The position numbers and the translations under genes were made by a program. This document shows positions 19,926 to 28,878 of a stretch of DNA of 64,000 nt, piece after piece. Within the stretch, counting starts at the first letter, position 1, and each line of letters starts with the position of its first letter. This DNA comes from Candidatus Scalindua sp. (GTDB lineage: Bacteria > Planctomycetota > Brocadiia > Brocadiales > Scalinduaceae): contig JALDRB010000005.1 of NCBI GenBank assembly GCA_031316155.1, forward strand, positions 62,001 through 126,000, read 5' to 3'. A model generated the notes under the pieces. It did no database searches, was not told the origin of the DNA, and was given only the letters and a program-made list of their open reading frames with translations.

Positions 19926-20037
19926 CTAACCTGGACAAGCCAGAACCAAACAGGGGGTAATAAATTATAAATCTCAATTTACAGAATCCAAACAAATTTC
20001 AAATTACAATGTTCGAATTATCAACCCAGTTTGCTCG
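19926..20037. repeat. repeat B, truncated copy
   Basis: Starts with CCTAACCTGGACAAGCC and continues through ATAAATCTCAATTTACAG to TCAACCCAGTTTGCTCG, in the same orientation as the 47528 copy. It is broken off by the CCCTGT-type element at 20038. Here the TTAATA/AATTA junction is uninterrupted, serving as an empty site for the MITE-A insertion at 47567. Confidence 0.7.
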
Positions 20038-20120
20038 CCCTGTTAAATATATAGCTTGGCATTTCCATTTGTCTTTATAAAAAATGATACTTTTGAAAGT
20101 TCTTGGAATGACATCATCCT
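20038..20120. repeat. CCCTGT-type element, truncated
   Basis: Opposite-strand relative of the 99 bp element at 49331-49429. It starts CCCTGTTAAATATATA and shares TTTGTCTTTATAAAAAATG, but the far terminal repeat is missing. Confidence 0.6.
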
Positions 20121-20195
20121 AATCTATTGACAATACATAATTATTTCGTTAAAAATAAGGACAGAATGGACGCTGTTGTCAGTGATTTTACTTAC

Positions 20196-20430
20196 TAATG
20201 GATAACCATTAATCCCTCTTTTTTGGCTGCCTTATTCAGCATAATGTCAAAACAGGCAAAGAATATATCAGTCTCCTTAGAATTTGTAAAAACAAGAGCC
20301 GAAGCCAGATGTCTTGCATTAAACCCTCTTAATGGATGCCTGTTGAATAAGTCCTCCATAACTGAGTTTAAATCATTATCCAGAGGAGCCTGGATTAGAT
20401 TCTCATAATTATCCTTGAATTTTTTTTACG
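20196..20430 (-). pseudogene. PIN-domain (VapC-like) toxin, C-terminal fragment
   Basis: An open minus-strand frame of about 75 codons without a start, ending VIH at 20196. The segment FNARHLASALVFTNSKETDIFFACFDIMLNKAAKKEGLMV follows the PIN-domain pattern in which R-H-L-A-S-A-L precedes the last acidic residue and an AA-x-x-x-G-L-x-V tail. The N-terminal half with the first catalytic Asp is absent. It sits between hicBA and a GC-rich cargo gene, adding to the toxin-antitoxin debris here. Confidence 0.6.
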
Positions 20431-20520
20431 GCGCAGGCCATCGGAAACTATGAAACTCCTCTTCATCTTCACATTAGCCTGGGTGTTAAGTAACAATTCG
20501 AGCCCAATGATAATTCATAT

Positions 20521-21051
20521 CTAGCCTGATTTGGATGCTTTATCATCGGGGAAACGAAGATACTTACCGTAGTGCTCGCGTTCACACGCCTCACAGAAGC
20601 CGTGACTGAACTCTGCGGCTGAGCGATGACTGACATATATCTCGATCTGCTCCCAAACCCCGTCCGGTCGGCGAATTTTCTTGCAAAATGAGCAGATCGG
20701 CAGGAGTCCTTCGAGAACCTGAACGCGCTCAGCTAACATCCGTTTTTGTTGCGCAACCTTGGCAATCAGTACTGCCAACCCGACCAGCACAGCCACCCGA
20801 ATACCCGCGTTCAAGGCTTCAGCCCAAGCGGGAGTCAACTCCTGCTCCAGGACGACTAAAATCCCAACGCGACATCCGACCAGTGTGACCGCAAACCCGA
20901 TTCCGGCATTGCGACCTAAATACCAACCGGCGAGGCCAACAGGAATGACGAACACAACCGGAAACATGATGTATGTACCTGTTGCGATGTCGAGTAAAAC
21001 AACACCGACCGACAACACTACCAACACGCTCCACCAACGTACCCGGGTCAT
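20521..21051 (-). CDS. GC-rich membrane protein with zinc-ribbon-like sensor tail
   Basis: A 176 aa protein with several hydrophobic segments in residues 7-95 (a MASE-like or DUF4118-like bundle) and a short coiled coil, then LLPICSFCKKIRRPDGVWEQIEIYVSHRSAAEFSHGFCEAC. This CxxC...CxxC tail is found at the end of many bacterial sensor kinases and diguanylate cyclases. No enzymatic domain is present. Base composition and codon use are clearly more GC-rich than the neighbours, which indicates recent transfer. It lies immediately left of the third platform copy, in first-cassette position. I cannot assign a function. Confidence 0.7.
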   Translation of the reverse strand: MTRVRWWSVLVVLSVGVVLLDIATGTYIMFPVVFVIPVGLAGWYLGRNAGIGFAVTLVGCRVGILVVLEQELTPAWAEALNAGIRVAVLVGLAVLIAKVAQQKRMLAERVQVLEGLLPICSFCKKIRRPDGVWEQIEIYVSHRSAAEFSHGFCEACEREHYGKYLRFPDDKASKSG

Positions 21052-21084
21052 CGATGATCTTCTCCCTCCGCCGAATATAAATTA

Positions 21085-21215
21085 ACCGTGCTAATCGCCG
21101 TCTTATTTTACGGTTGACTCATTATACGGCCATTTGGGGCACATAATAAAGTTCGCTGCTAAAATACCGATACTATAATCATTATTAAAAAATGTCAAGT
21201 TTTTTGGTGAATCGT
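21085..21215 (-). other. integron platform-like region, copy 3
   Basis: Diverged copy of the region next to the intI relics: GCCGTCTTATTTTACGG, then ATACGGCCATTTGGGGCACATAAT and AATGTCAAGTTTTTTGG. The outer hairpin arm is lost. No intI sequence follows to the right, and the gap to the next gene at 21407 is otherwise empty. It borders the GC-rich gene as the other copies border their cargo. Confidence 0.5.
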
Positions 21216-21406
21216 GTAAAAACCGTTCTGAAGATAAGCAACATTGATAAAAAAATGGAGGGTGGAAATGGTGCGATAACTGACGTCAAGTCTGAATGAT
21301 TAATTTAAACCAGATGGAGAAAATTATTACAGGGTTTAACTATGTCAGATTGTTTGCTATATTTTAAAACCTTAAACAATGTGCTCAAAGCAAAGTAACA
21401 AAGAAT

Positions 21407-21994
21407 TTATTTTTCTGCACGAACAGGCCATACATACAAGGTTTCAGTCTTATCGGCTGTGTCCAAAACACCGAAATCGCTCAAGGTCACAATCCACGCA
21501 TATGCTTTACCGCCCTTGAGGGTGTAACTCGTCCAGTAGCTGTCCGACTGCACCCCGTTAAAGAAGTTAGAGTAGCCCGATGGAAGAGCAGGGTTGTTGT
21601 TTTTGTAATCAGTCAGGCTTTCTAACTCATACCTGTCCGGCAGACGCCAGTCTTGCTGGTGACTGCCACCGTTGCTCTTGTCACCGCTAAAGGTCCCATT
21701 CATCGTCCCATCTCTATTCAGGTTCTCCACATCAGCCAGGGCATCTGCCCAGGTTCTCACTCCCGCGACATTGGCATTCTGTAACCATATCAACCCCGTA
21801 CGGTTGTCAGTTACTGTGCCGTTCCCGTTATCCGTAAAGCGGGGATCGGGTGACGCTTCTCCTTCATTCGAATCAAGCATGTCTGCGGCACCGGCAGTGG
21901 GAATGCCCTGATAGCCGAAAGTTCCTGACCAGGCGAAAAAGAGGACGAGTAGAATCAGGTTAATATTTGCTGTACAAAAACGTAACACAACCAT
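21407..21994 (-). CDS. secreted Lcl_C (DUF1566) domain protein
   Basis: A 195 aa protein with an N-terminal signal peptide (hydrophobic residues ~11-30 ending near GAADM) and one DUF1566/Lcl_C domain: FTDNGNGTVTDNRTGLIWLQNA, WADALADVENLN, DWRLPDRYELESL and YWTSYTLKGGKAYAW. These domains resemble C-type-lectin-like folds and are found in exported proteins, sometimes in many copies; their role is unknown. AGGAG lies 8 nt upstream of the ATG. It is monocistronic, upstream of the cytochrome pair but separated by about 270 bp. Confidence 0.85.
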   Translation of the reverse strand: MVVLRFCTANINLILLVLFFAWSGTFGYQGIPTAGAADMLDSNEGEASPDPRFTDNGNGTVTDNRTGLIWLQNANVAGVRTWADALADVENLNRDGTMNGTFSGDKSNGGSHQQDWRLPDRYELESLTDYKNNNPALPSGYSNFFNGVQSDSYWTSYTLKGGKAYAWIVTLSDFGVLDTADKTETLYVWPVRAEK

Positions 21995-22267
21995 TTAAAA
22001 TTCTCCTTGAAAAACCAAAACACCTTTAAAAAAATTACACCCGCTTACTTATTGGAGTGCAGTATATTTCAGCTTTGCTCCCCTAGTAATTCTATCTCTG
22101 TTTCGCGAGAATATCATAAGTAAAAAGGGACCACCATTATAGTTTACATGGCGGCCCCCTAAACTCATTCGTAAAGATGCAACTCAACAAACCAAGTTTT
22201 CACAAATTGATAACTACTTTAATGTATTCAGTGGAAAACAGCCTGACTTTCTCCACAATAAATTACC

Positions 22268-23293
22268 TTACAGAGCCTTCATAAACTCAACAAGGTCCTG
22301 CAACTCCTGTTTCGTCAAATGAGATGTAACACCGTGCATATCTTTCGTTGTCACCGTGTTGTCAACCGTATTCATCAGTGTTTCAGCGCTGCCATCATGG
22401 AAATAGGTTCCTGATGCGTAGATATCCCTCAATGTCGGGGTATCAAACTCCTTAACCAGATCAAGTCCGATAATCGGCACATCGTAATCCTCACCATAAG
22501 GATCTACACCCGCTTCCAGAGCACTCGTGTTGAATACTGCTCCAGGTGTTGTCCTGAAACCGTCTGCTCCGATTCGCCCTGTTCCGACATCATGTGTCTG
22601 AGCATCGCTAAACAACGCTCTTGGATTATCAGGATTACCCGGATGACACTCCACACAACCAACCTTTGGATCGCTGAATATCTTCCAACCCCTCTTTTGA
22701 GCTTCCGTCAAAGAACCATCTTCATTTCTGAATGGGCTTCCCGTAAACTCTAAAGATCTGATATATGCAATCAGGGCCTCTAATCTCTCAGGTGAGAAAT
22801 TCTCACTCCTGAACACGAATCCAGGGTCACGTCCGCATACCCTGTCAATCGACGATGTAGCGCCTACAATCTCATCAGGATGACCCGTAAATCCTTCATG
22901 CCTGAACGGGGGAAGATACCTTCCGCCACGGATATACTTCGTATTCTTCCAGCTACCCCAGCCTTCATCGCCAAGGTCCCAGATCAAACCGGTTGTCTGC
23001 CCTCTTTCATAATGGCAGCTGGCGCATGAGTACTCTCCCTGCAGCGTCCACGAATTCTCATTAAACTGAAACTGCCCATACCTTACCAACTCACTCTTGT
23101 AAGGTGAATGCTTAACCCTGTAATGTACCTCTGGTACAGTCAACGGCTCACCTCTCTCGAGCGGCTCCCATTCCGGTCCTGTCTGTATGGTCGCTATAAC
23201 TTGAGCCTCTCCTGCATCGGCAACGTTTACCGCTGCTGTCAGACAGAAAAGGGACAGGGTAGCAATTAAGCTCAACACAAACATCTTCTTCAT
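22268..23293 (-). CDS. di-heme cytochrome c peroxidase/MauG-family protein
   Basis: A 341 aa exported protein (signal peptide to about residue 28) with two CXXCH heme-attachment motifs, CASCHYE near residue 91 and CVECHPG near residue 215. The second half has GADGFRTTPGAVFNTSALE and the TPTLRDIYASGTYFHDGSAETL segment typical of bacterial cytochrome c peroxidase/MauG proteins. It would act in the periplasm (or anammoxosome-side compartment in an anammox cell) reducing peroxide or modifying a protein partner. It follows the beta-propeller gene by 70 bp, both with AGGAGG ribosome sites, so they are probably co-expressed. Confidence 0.88.
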   Translation of the reverse strand: MKKMFVLSLIATLSLFCLTAAVNVADAGEAQVIATIQTGPEWEPLERGEPLTVPEVHYRVKHSPYKSELVRYGQFQFNENSWTLQGEYSCASCHYERGQTTGLIWDLGDEGWGSWKNTKYIRGGRYLPPFRHEGFTGHPDEIVGATSSIDRVCGRDPGFVFRSENFSPERLEALIAYIRSLEFTGSPFRNEDGSLTEAQKRGWKIFSDPKVGCVECHPGNPDNPRALFSDAQTHDVGTGRIGADGFRTTPGAVFNTSALEAGVDPYGEDYDVPIIGLDLVKEFDTPTLRDIYASGTYFHDGSAETLMNTVDNTVTTKDMHGVTSHLTKQELQDLVEFMKAL

Positions 23294-23363
23294 TACCTAC
23301 CTCCTAAAAAACTATTAATATGAATAAACACACCCAATTCCTCACTACTCATTCCACTCAAAA

Positions 23364-24500
23364 TCAATCAAGCGGAGTCCTGATCACAGATACGTTATTT
23401 GAAAAATAATTTGCTGCATAGCAAATCTTGCCATCAGGTGACAGCGCAACTGAGCTTGGCCCGAGGCCTACATTTACCCTCTTAACCAGATAATCTATCA
23501 TAACCGTCAGATCATCTTTCATATCATCCAGCTCTTCCTGTGAGCTCGCCTGAATAATCTGTGTCATCTTCGCCAGGTCAAGAATCGTAACCCTGTGCAT
23601 ACCTCTCACACCGATGTACACATATTTACCTTCAGGGCAGATTGCTATACCATAAGGATTCCCATCGTAATTGTTATGCTCATCCAACGGGAATTGCGCT
23701 ACCTTTCCACCTGGTTTCGTCTCTACCATAGCAACGTTGTTCGAGAATATCTGAGCATTCTCTGCCTCACAAACCGGCAACCAGTTCTTCGGCTGCTCCA
23801 TGGTGAAGAGAACATACTGACCATCAGGCGTATACTCGACACCCCTGAAATTAGCGCTACCGTGAATAACCCTTGTCTCCTTAACCCTTCCTGATGCAAG
23901 GTCTACAAAATCAACACATCTATTGATCTTACCCGTTGTATCAAGGACAACAGCAGCTGTCTTCCCGTCAGGAGAAATCGCTATATCCCTTGGACCATAA
24001 TCAGATGTCCTTATCTCCCCGATCTTGTTATTCATGGCTGTATCTATGATGTCAACGGTGTTCCACATACTGCCTGAACAGCACACATATGCTTTAGAAC
24101 CGTCATTCGACAGTTTAATACTACATGGCCAGTCTCCTACCTTGATGGTCTTGATAACTGCCTTATTACCAATATCAATCACAGAAACACTGTCACTCTC
24201 AGCGTTACAAACATACAGTGTCCTGCCGTCCCTGGTGCTTACAGTAGCCTCAGGCTGCACCTGAACCGGTACTTCACCGACAACTTTTCTTGATCGAGTA
24301 TCAACAAAAGTCACGCTGTGACCTGACTGATTGGCAAGAAACAACATACTGCCATCAGCAGAAACAGACACGTGAAACGGAGAAGGATGCTCAGTTCTCA
24401 CCCTCGTACCCTGTATAAAACCGGCACCAGCACTCTGCACTAACGCCAAACCGACCATACCGGCTCCGAGGATACTCCACAACAAACTCCTTTTTTTCAT
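23364..24500 (-). CDS. YVTN-family beta-propeller protein, exported
   Basis: A 378 aa protein with a signal peptide (hydrophobic residues ~7-27) and several 40-residue YVTN-type blades, each with a pattern like DGRTLYVCNAESDSVSVIDIGN or DGSKAYVCCSGS...VDIIDT. The fold is a seven-bladed propeller that commonly binds partner proteins or cofactors. Pairing with a di-heme MauG/peroxidase-like cytochrome recalls quinohemoprotein and methanethiol-oxidase-type loci, but no direct homology to those enzymes is claimed. A very strong AGGAGG is 6 nt from the ATG, suggesting abundant product. Confidence 0.85.
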   Translation of the reverse strand: MKKRSLLWSILGAGMVGLALVQSAGAGFIQGTRVRTEHPSPFHVSVSADGSMLFLANQSGHSVTFVDTRSRKVVGEVPVQVQPEATVSTRDGRTLYVCNAESDSVSVIDIGNKAVIKTIKVGDWPCSIKLSNDGSKAYVCCSGSMWNTVDIIDTAMNNKIGEIRTSDYGPRDIAISPDGKTAAVVLDTTGKINRCVDFVDLASGRVKETRVIHGSANFRGVEYTPDGQYVLFTMEQPKNWLPVCEAENAQIFSNNVAMVETKPGGKVAQFPLDEHNNYDGNPYGIAICPEGKYVYIGVRGMHRVTILDLAKMTQIIQASSQEELDDMKDDLTVMIDYLVKRVNVGLGPSSVALSPDGKICYAANYFSNNVSVIRTPLD

Positions 24501-24960
24501 TCTTCACCTCCTAAAAGTTAACAAAAACTAAATTACTTTTCACGTGGAACCATCCAACTACAGCAAACAAAGAACACATAAAGCAATAAAATCACCTGAT
24601 AATAATATCAATAGTGTCATTGTTATCACGTTATTATCATAAATGCCTGCTTTTTCACCTCATCTTTAAACAGACTAACAATCCTAAGAATTGAAATGAA
24701 TTTCTCTTTTCTTTTATTTATTCGCAATAGACATACCATATGATTATTAACTTTTGATAACATCGTTAAATCTCATTTTTTCATAGATTTACATACACCA
24801 TAAATAAACATCTCTCCCTATTCCGAATAGCAGAAAAAGCAAGTGAATGACCGAAATACAAAACCCAGGCACAGAATTGCAGGGAATATTATATTTAAAC
24901 CTCATTATATTAAAGAGTTATGATGGTTGACCGTATTTGGTCATGGTATGAAATTTTTGG
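24501..24960. other. regulatory gap with inverted repeat
   Basis: 460 bp upstream of the beta-propeller operon and downstream of the response regulator. It contains TGATAATAA (24597-24605) facing TTATTATCA (24631-24639), a possible operator, and TGACC-N6-GGTCA near 24928. I did not find a clear -24/-12 sigma54 promoter, although the neighbouring regulator should need one at its targets. Confidence 0.4.
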
Positions 24961-26337
24961 TCAATACGTAATGCCTAATTTATTCATTTTATTTCGAAGT
25001 GTCGTTCGGGGTATGCCAAGTATTTCCGCCATGTTCACCTGGTTGCCATCAGCTTTCTTGTACGCCCATTTAATTAAGTTTCCTTCAAATTCTGCAACTT
25101 CATCTTGAAAATCAATTGTATCCTTCTCTTCCAAATCCAGGTGAATTTTGTCTGATACACCTTCAAACTTTTTCACGTGCTCAGGCAAATTCTGTGGAGT
25201 AATTTTGTTGCCTGAAGTAAAAACTAATGCATGTTCCACAACGTTTTCCAGCTCTCTGACATTACCCGGCCATTGATATTTTATCAATAGATCCAGTGTG
25301 TCTGGAGAAATATCCGGTTTTGAAATTTTTAAGCGGTTACTATATTTTCTCATAAAATAATTTATCAGCAGTGGTATATCATCTTTTCGTTCTCTTAAAG
25401 GAGGGAGCGTTATAGCAACGACATTCAATCTATAAAACAAATCTTCTCTGAACTTCCCTTGTTTAACGAGAATTGCCAGATCCGTCTTTGTAGCACATAT
25501 TAAGCGGACATCTACAGAAATCGTTTCCTCACCGCCTACTCTTTCGTATTCCCTTTCCTGGAGTACCCTGAGTAACTTTACCTGCATCTCTATAGGAATG
25601 TCGTCTACATCGTCAAGAAACATGGAACCGCCATCGGAAAGCTCAAATTTACCCTTTTTGGTCCTTATTGCGCCCGTAAATGCACCTTTTTCATGCCCAA
25701 AAAGTTCGCTTTCTAATATCTCTTTGTTAAGTGCTGCGCAACTTAACTTTATAAAGGGACCATCATTGCGGCTACTGTTGTAGTGGATAGCACCGGCAAT
25801 GAGTTCCTTACCCGTTCCACTCTCTCCCTGAATTAAGACTGTCGTTTCTCTATCCGATATAGTTTTAATAGTGTCTAAAACCTTCATCATTGGCGCACTC
25901 TTTCCTACAATATTATCCTGTCCATAGAGTTCCTGAATTTCAGACCGAAGTCTTGTCACCTCCGAAGTTGCTTTTTTATAAGTAAGAGCTCTTTCCAATT
26001 TGATAATCAGTTCATCCGTTGAGAAGGGTTTGCAGATATAATCAAATGCTCCTTCCCTCATGGCAGTTACAGCACTTTCCACTGTCCCGTAAGCGGTCAT
26101 TATTATGACAATAGTTTTCTGTGAAATACTTTTTATTTCCTTCAGGAATTCAATCCCGTCTAAGCCGGGCAATCTCAGGTCAGACACAATTATATCGTAG
26201 TCTTCATTTCTCACGTATTTGAGCGCATCACCAGCCGTCTTCATAGCTTTTACAAAAAACCCTTCTTTCCTGAGTTGATTCTCCAATGACACCCTCATGA
26301 GTTTTTCATCATCAACAATAAGAACTCTGCCTCTCAT
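24961..26337 (-). CDS. NtrC-family sigma54-dependent response regulator
   Basis: A 458 aa regulator: receiver domain (residues ~1-120, phospho-acceptor Asp in IIVSDLRLPGLDG, KPFSTDELI at its end), AAA+ domain with Walker A GESGTGKE and the sigma54-contacting GAFTGA loop, Walker B SMFLDDVDDIP, and a C-terminal Fis-type helix-turn-helix (NQVNMAEILGIPRTTLRNKMNKLGI). It activates sigma54 promoters by ATP hydrolysis when phosphorylated. It overlaps the sensor kinase gene by 4 bp (ATGA), so the two form one two-component system. Confidence 0.94.
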   Translation of the reverse strand: MRGRVLIVDDEKLMRVSLENQLRKEGFFVKAMKTAGDALKYVRNEDYDIIVSDLRLPGLDGIEFLKEIKSISQKTIVIIMTAYGTVESAVTAMREGAFDYICKPFSTDELIIKLERALTYKKATSEVTRLRSEIQELYGQDNIVGKSAPMMKVLDTIKTISDRETTVLIQGESGTGKELIAGAIHYNSSRNDGPFIKLSCAALNKEILESELFGHEKGAFTGAIRTKKGKFELSDGGSMFLDDVDDIPIEMQVKLLRVLQEREYERVGGEETISVDVRLICATKTDLAILVKQGKFREDLFYRLNVVAITLPPLRERKDDIPLLINYFMRKYSNRLKISKPDISPDTLDLLIKYQWPGNVRELENVVEHALVFTSGNKITPQNLPEHVKKFEGVSDKIHLDLEEKDTIDFQDEVAEFEGNLIKWAYKKADGNQVNMAEILGIPRTTLRNKMNKLGITY

Positions 26338-28637
26338 AACGTATCCTCTTCATTTCTTGCAGGGAGACATACAGTAAACGTCGTTCCTTCTCCTGATGAA
26401 CTTACTACCCTGATCATCCCACCATGATCTTCTATAATCCTTTTACTGATGGCAAGTCCGATACCAATACCCTTACCTTTAGCTTTCGTTGTAAAAAAAA
26501 GATCAAATATCTTATCCAGCTCTTCTTTATTGATTCCATATCCTGTATCAGATATCGAAAACTGTACGCATGAATCATGTTCATTACAAAGCCTAGATTC
26601 AATTGACAAATTACCACCGTCCGGCATACTATCAATGGCGTTAGCCAAAAGGTTTATAACCACTTGAGAGATATTATCACAATCAACATATACTCCGGGC
26701 AATCTTGACGCCAGTTTCTTTTTCAACGATATATTTTCGTTTTCCAGCTTATGTTCCATAAAAATGAGAGAAGATTTAATTATATTATTTAAATCATGAT
26801 GGGACAGGTTTAAAACATTTGCCTTGGTAAACGTGGTAAGACGCTTGATTATTATCTCGATTCTATTAAGACCTTCCTGTATTAATTCCGTAAATTCCTT
26901 CGTCTGTTGAACGTTTGCCGGCTCTTTCTCAATCATTCTTGTAAAATTCTGAATCCCTCCCAAAGGATTGTTAATTTCATGAGCAACCTCAGCAGCTAAT
27001 TCACCAATAGCCGCAAGGCGCTCCGTACGCACAATCTGTTGTTCCAATCTTTTTCGCTCAGTAATAACGCTGCATATATACTGTACAAATATATTATTGC
27101 CATATTTTATCACACTTGCACTTATGCTTGTCGGAGTAACGCTTCCTTCCTTATGCTTGTGATTAACATCGTGAAGTATACCTGAACCTTTTTCTTTTAC
27201 CTGTACCCACAAATCCTCTAATCTCGGTATGTCTTGAACAGGATACATATCCCATACCTTGAGTTTACATAACTCTGCTTTTGAATACCCGGATACAGCT
27301 TCTGCTTTTTTGTTAGAATCGATTATTTGTGCAGTATTTATGTCCAAAGTAAAAATTGCATCGTTTGCAGAATTGATTGATTCTCGATATTTTTCCTCGG
27401 ATTCTTTCAGCTTGGCAGTTCTTTCATCTATTTTTTGCTCTAAAACAGAATAAGATTCCTCAAGCTTATCAGTCATCTTGTTAAATTCATCTGATAACAT
27501 CCCGATTTCATCTTTTCTCTTAACCGATATTCTTTGAGTAAGGTTTCCACCCCCTATTGACTTTGCCCCCTGCACTAATTCCTTGATAGGATTGGTAATA
27601 CTACTGGCGATTAAGAAGACGGCAATTATCATACCCACGGTTGTTATGATGACAAGAATGATAACCCTTCTTTTTAGATTATTTATAGGCGCAAACACTT
27701 CTTCACTATCCTGCTTGGCAACAAGCCCCCATTTAAGCATTGGCAGATAGCGATACGCTGATAGTACAGGAACGTTTCTATAATCTGTTGTCTTGATAAT
27801 CCCCTCTTTACCTTCTGAACTCATGATTGATGCTTGCGCATTTTTTGCGGTTACCGGAATCTTAAACTTTAAAGCGGAGTCTTTACGATGCCTCAGAGTA
27901 TTAAGAAATACCACATTCTCACCTTCACGCCTTACAAGTAAGGTCTCTCCGGTTTTTCCCATACCAGGCCAATTCTGGATCATAGGCTCTATGGTTTCAT
28001 CTATATTCGCTCTTAAAATTAATGCGCCAATCATTATATTTGATCCTAACAGGGCAACAGGGTCTGTCTTATGAATGGGACCAAAAAAACTCATACATAT
28101 CTGATTCGTAAGGTTTGAATGGTGAATATCTTTTATGGGCAGGCCCATCGTCTTCAGTACATCTTTAAAAAATAGAAGGTCGTGTTCCTTCTTTCCCACA
28201 TTATCTTTGTTCGTGGATACTAATATTTCACCGCTTTCAATATCAATTATATATATTTCATCAAAAACCCTATACGTACTTTTTAACTTGTTAATATACA
28301 TTAACAGTCTAATATGATATTCTCTCCCGACATCAGACTTCAGCATACTATCGACAGAATCCGTTGCTCTCCTTATATAAAACAAACTGGTAAATGCAGC
28401 TTCCAGGAACTTGTTTTGGGAAATAACCATTGTATCTAACAATCTTTCCTGCAACCAACTCTGTAATTCAGACTTTTTTAAATCGGTGATGGAAGTCAGC
28501 TGCTCGATTAATCTCTGTTCAACAGCGTTCTTACCATTGTAATACGATACAATGCTGACTGTCAAAAGTGGAGTCATCGTCATCAAAAGAAAACATCCAA
28601 TCAGCTTGCCCCTGATACCAAAAAATATTTTCATCAT
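26334..28637 (-). CDS. membrane sensor histidine kinase (Cache-HAMP-PAS-HisKA-HATPase)
   Basis: A 767 aa kinase. A membrane helix at ~11-30 and another at ~330-350 flank a large extracytoplasmic region, probably a double Cache sensor (includes YDEIYIIDIESGEILVST-like strands). HAMP (SSITNPIKELVQGAK), a coiled coil, a PAS domain (~420-530), the phospho-acceptor segment AAEVAHEINNPLGGI and the ATPase with N box INLLANAIDSMPDGG and G boxes DTGYGINKEEL and GKGIGIGLAISKRI follow. Two Met codons (28637, 28634) are equivalent starts. Its partner is the overlapping NtrC-type regulator. The ligand is unknown. Confidence 0.92.
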   Translation of the reverse strand: MMKIFFGIRGKLIGCFLLMTMTPLLTVSIVSYYNGKNAVEQRLIEQLTSITDLKKSELQSWLQERLLDTMVISQNKFLEAAFTSLFYIRRATDSVDSMLKSDVGREYHIRLLMYINKLKSTYRVFDEIYIIDIESGEILVSTNKDNVGKKEHDLLFFKDVLKTMGLPIKDIHHSNLTNQICMSFFGPIHKTDPVALLGSNIMIGALILRANIDETIEPMIQNWPGMGKTGETLLVRREGENVVFLNTLRHRKDSALKFKIPVTAKNAQASIMSSEGKEGIIKTTDYRNVPVLSAYRYLPMLKWGLVAKQDSEEVFAPINNLKRRVIILVIITTVGMIIAVFLIASSITNPIKELVQGAKSIGGGNLTQRISVKRKDEIGMLSDEFNKMTDKLEESYSVLEQKIDERTAKLKESEEKYRESINSANDAIFTLDINTAQIIDSNKKAEAVSGYSKAELCKLKVWDMYPVQDIPRLEDLWVQVKEKGSGILHDVNHKHKEGSVTPTSISASVIKYGNNIFVQYICSVITERKRLEQQIVRTERLAAIGELAAEVAHEINNPLGGIQNFTRMIEKEPANVQQTKEFTELIQEGLNRIEIIIKRLTTFTKANVLNLSHHDLNNIIKSSLIFMEHKLENENISLKKKLASRLPGVYVDCDNISQVVINLLANAIDSMPDGGNLSIESRLCNEHDSCVQFSISDTGYGINKEELDKIFDLFFTTKAKGKGIGIGLAISKRIIEDHGGMIRVVSSSGEGTTFTVCLPARNEEDTL

Positions 28638-28773
28638 TGCTTCGAAAATTTAAATTCAATCCGGATTCCATTCAAAGTTATAAAAGAATGGTATTGTAGC
28701 ATTTGAAATTTAGCAATACAATAATACGGTTTCAGCGTAGCTTGAAGTGAAAAGGATGCGGGAAGAGGATGGG

Positions 28774-28870
28774 TAAAGATTCCATAACAGCTATTAAGAC
28801 GATAGAGTATTCCGAATTTTGGATGGAAGCAACCTGTATGATAACGGTAAAAGATTTCTCTGTTCATCCA
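28774..28870 (+). pseudogene. fumarase 3'-end fragment
   Basis: ATAACAGCTATTAAGACGAT and the following ~60 bases closely match the 3' part of the intact fumarase gene (14490-14580), encoding the equivalents of I-K-T-I-E-Y-S-E and M-I-T-V-K-D-F. The similarity stops just before the Y1-transposon end at 28879. It shows that a segment of fumarase was once copied here or that a second gene was lost. Confidence 0.75.
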
Positions 28871-28878
28871 CCGAAATC

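Noticed and set aside
20410..20520. attC after the GC-rich cassette gene
   Set aside because: An ACTTAAC box is present, but no matching GTTRRRY or folded stem could be found.
24920..25108. ORF beside the response regulator
   Set aside because: Overlaps the C-terminal helix-turn-helix coding region of the regulator on the opposite strand, with no features.
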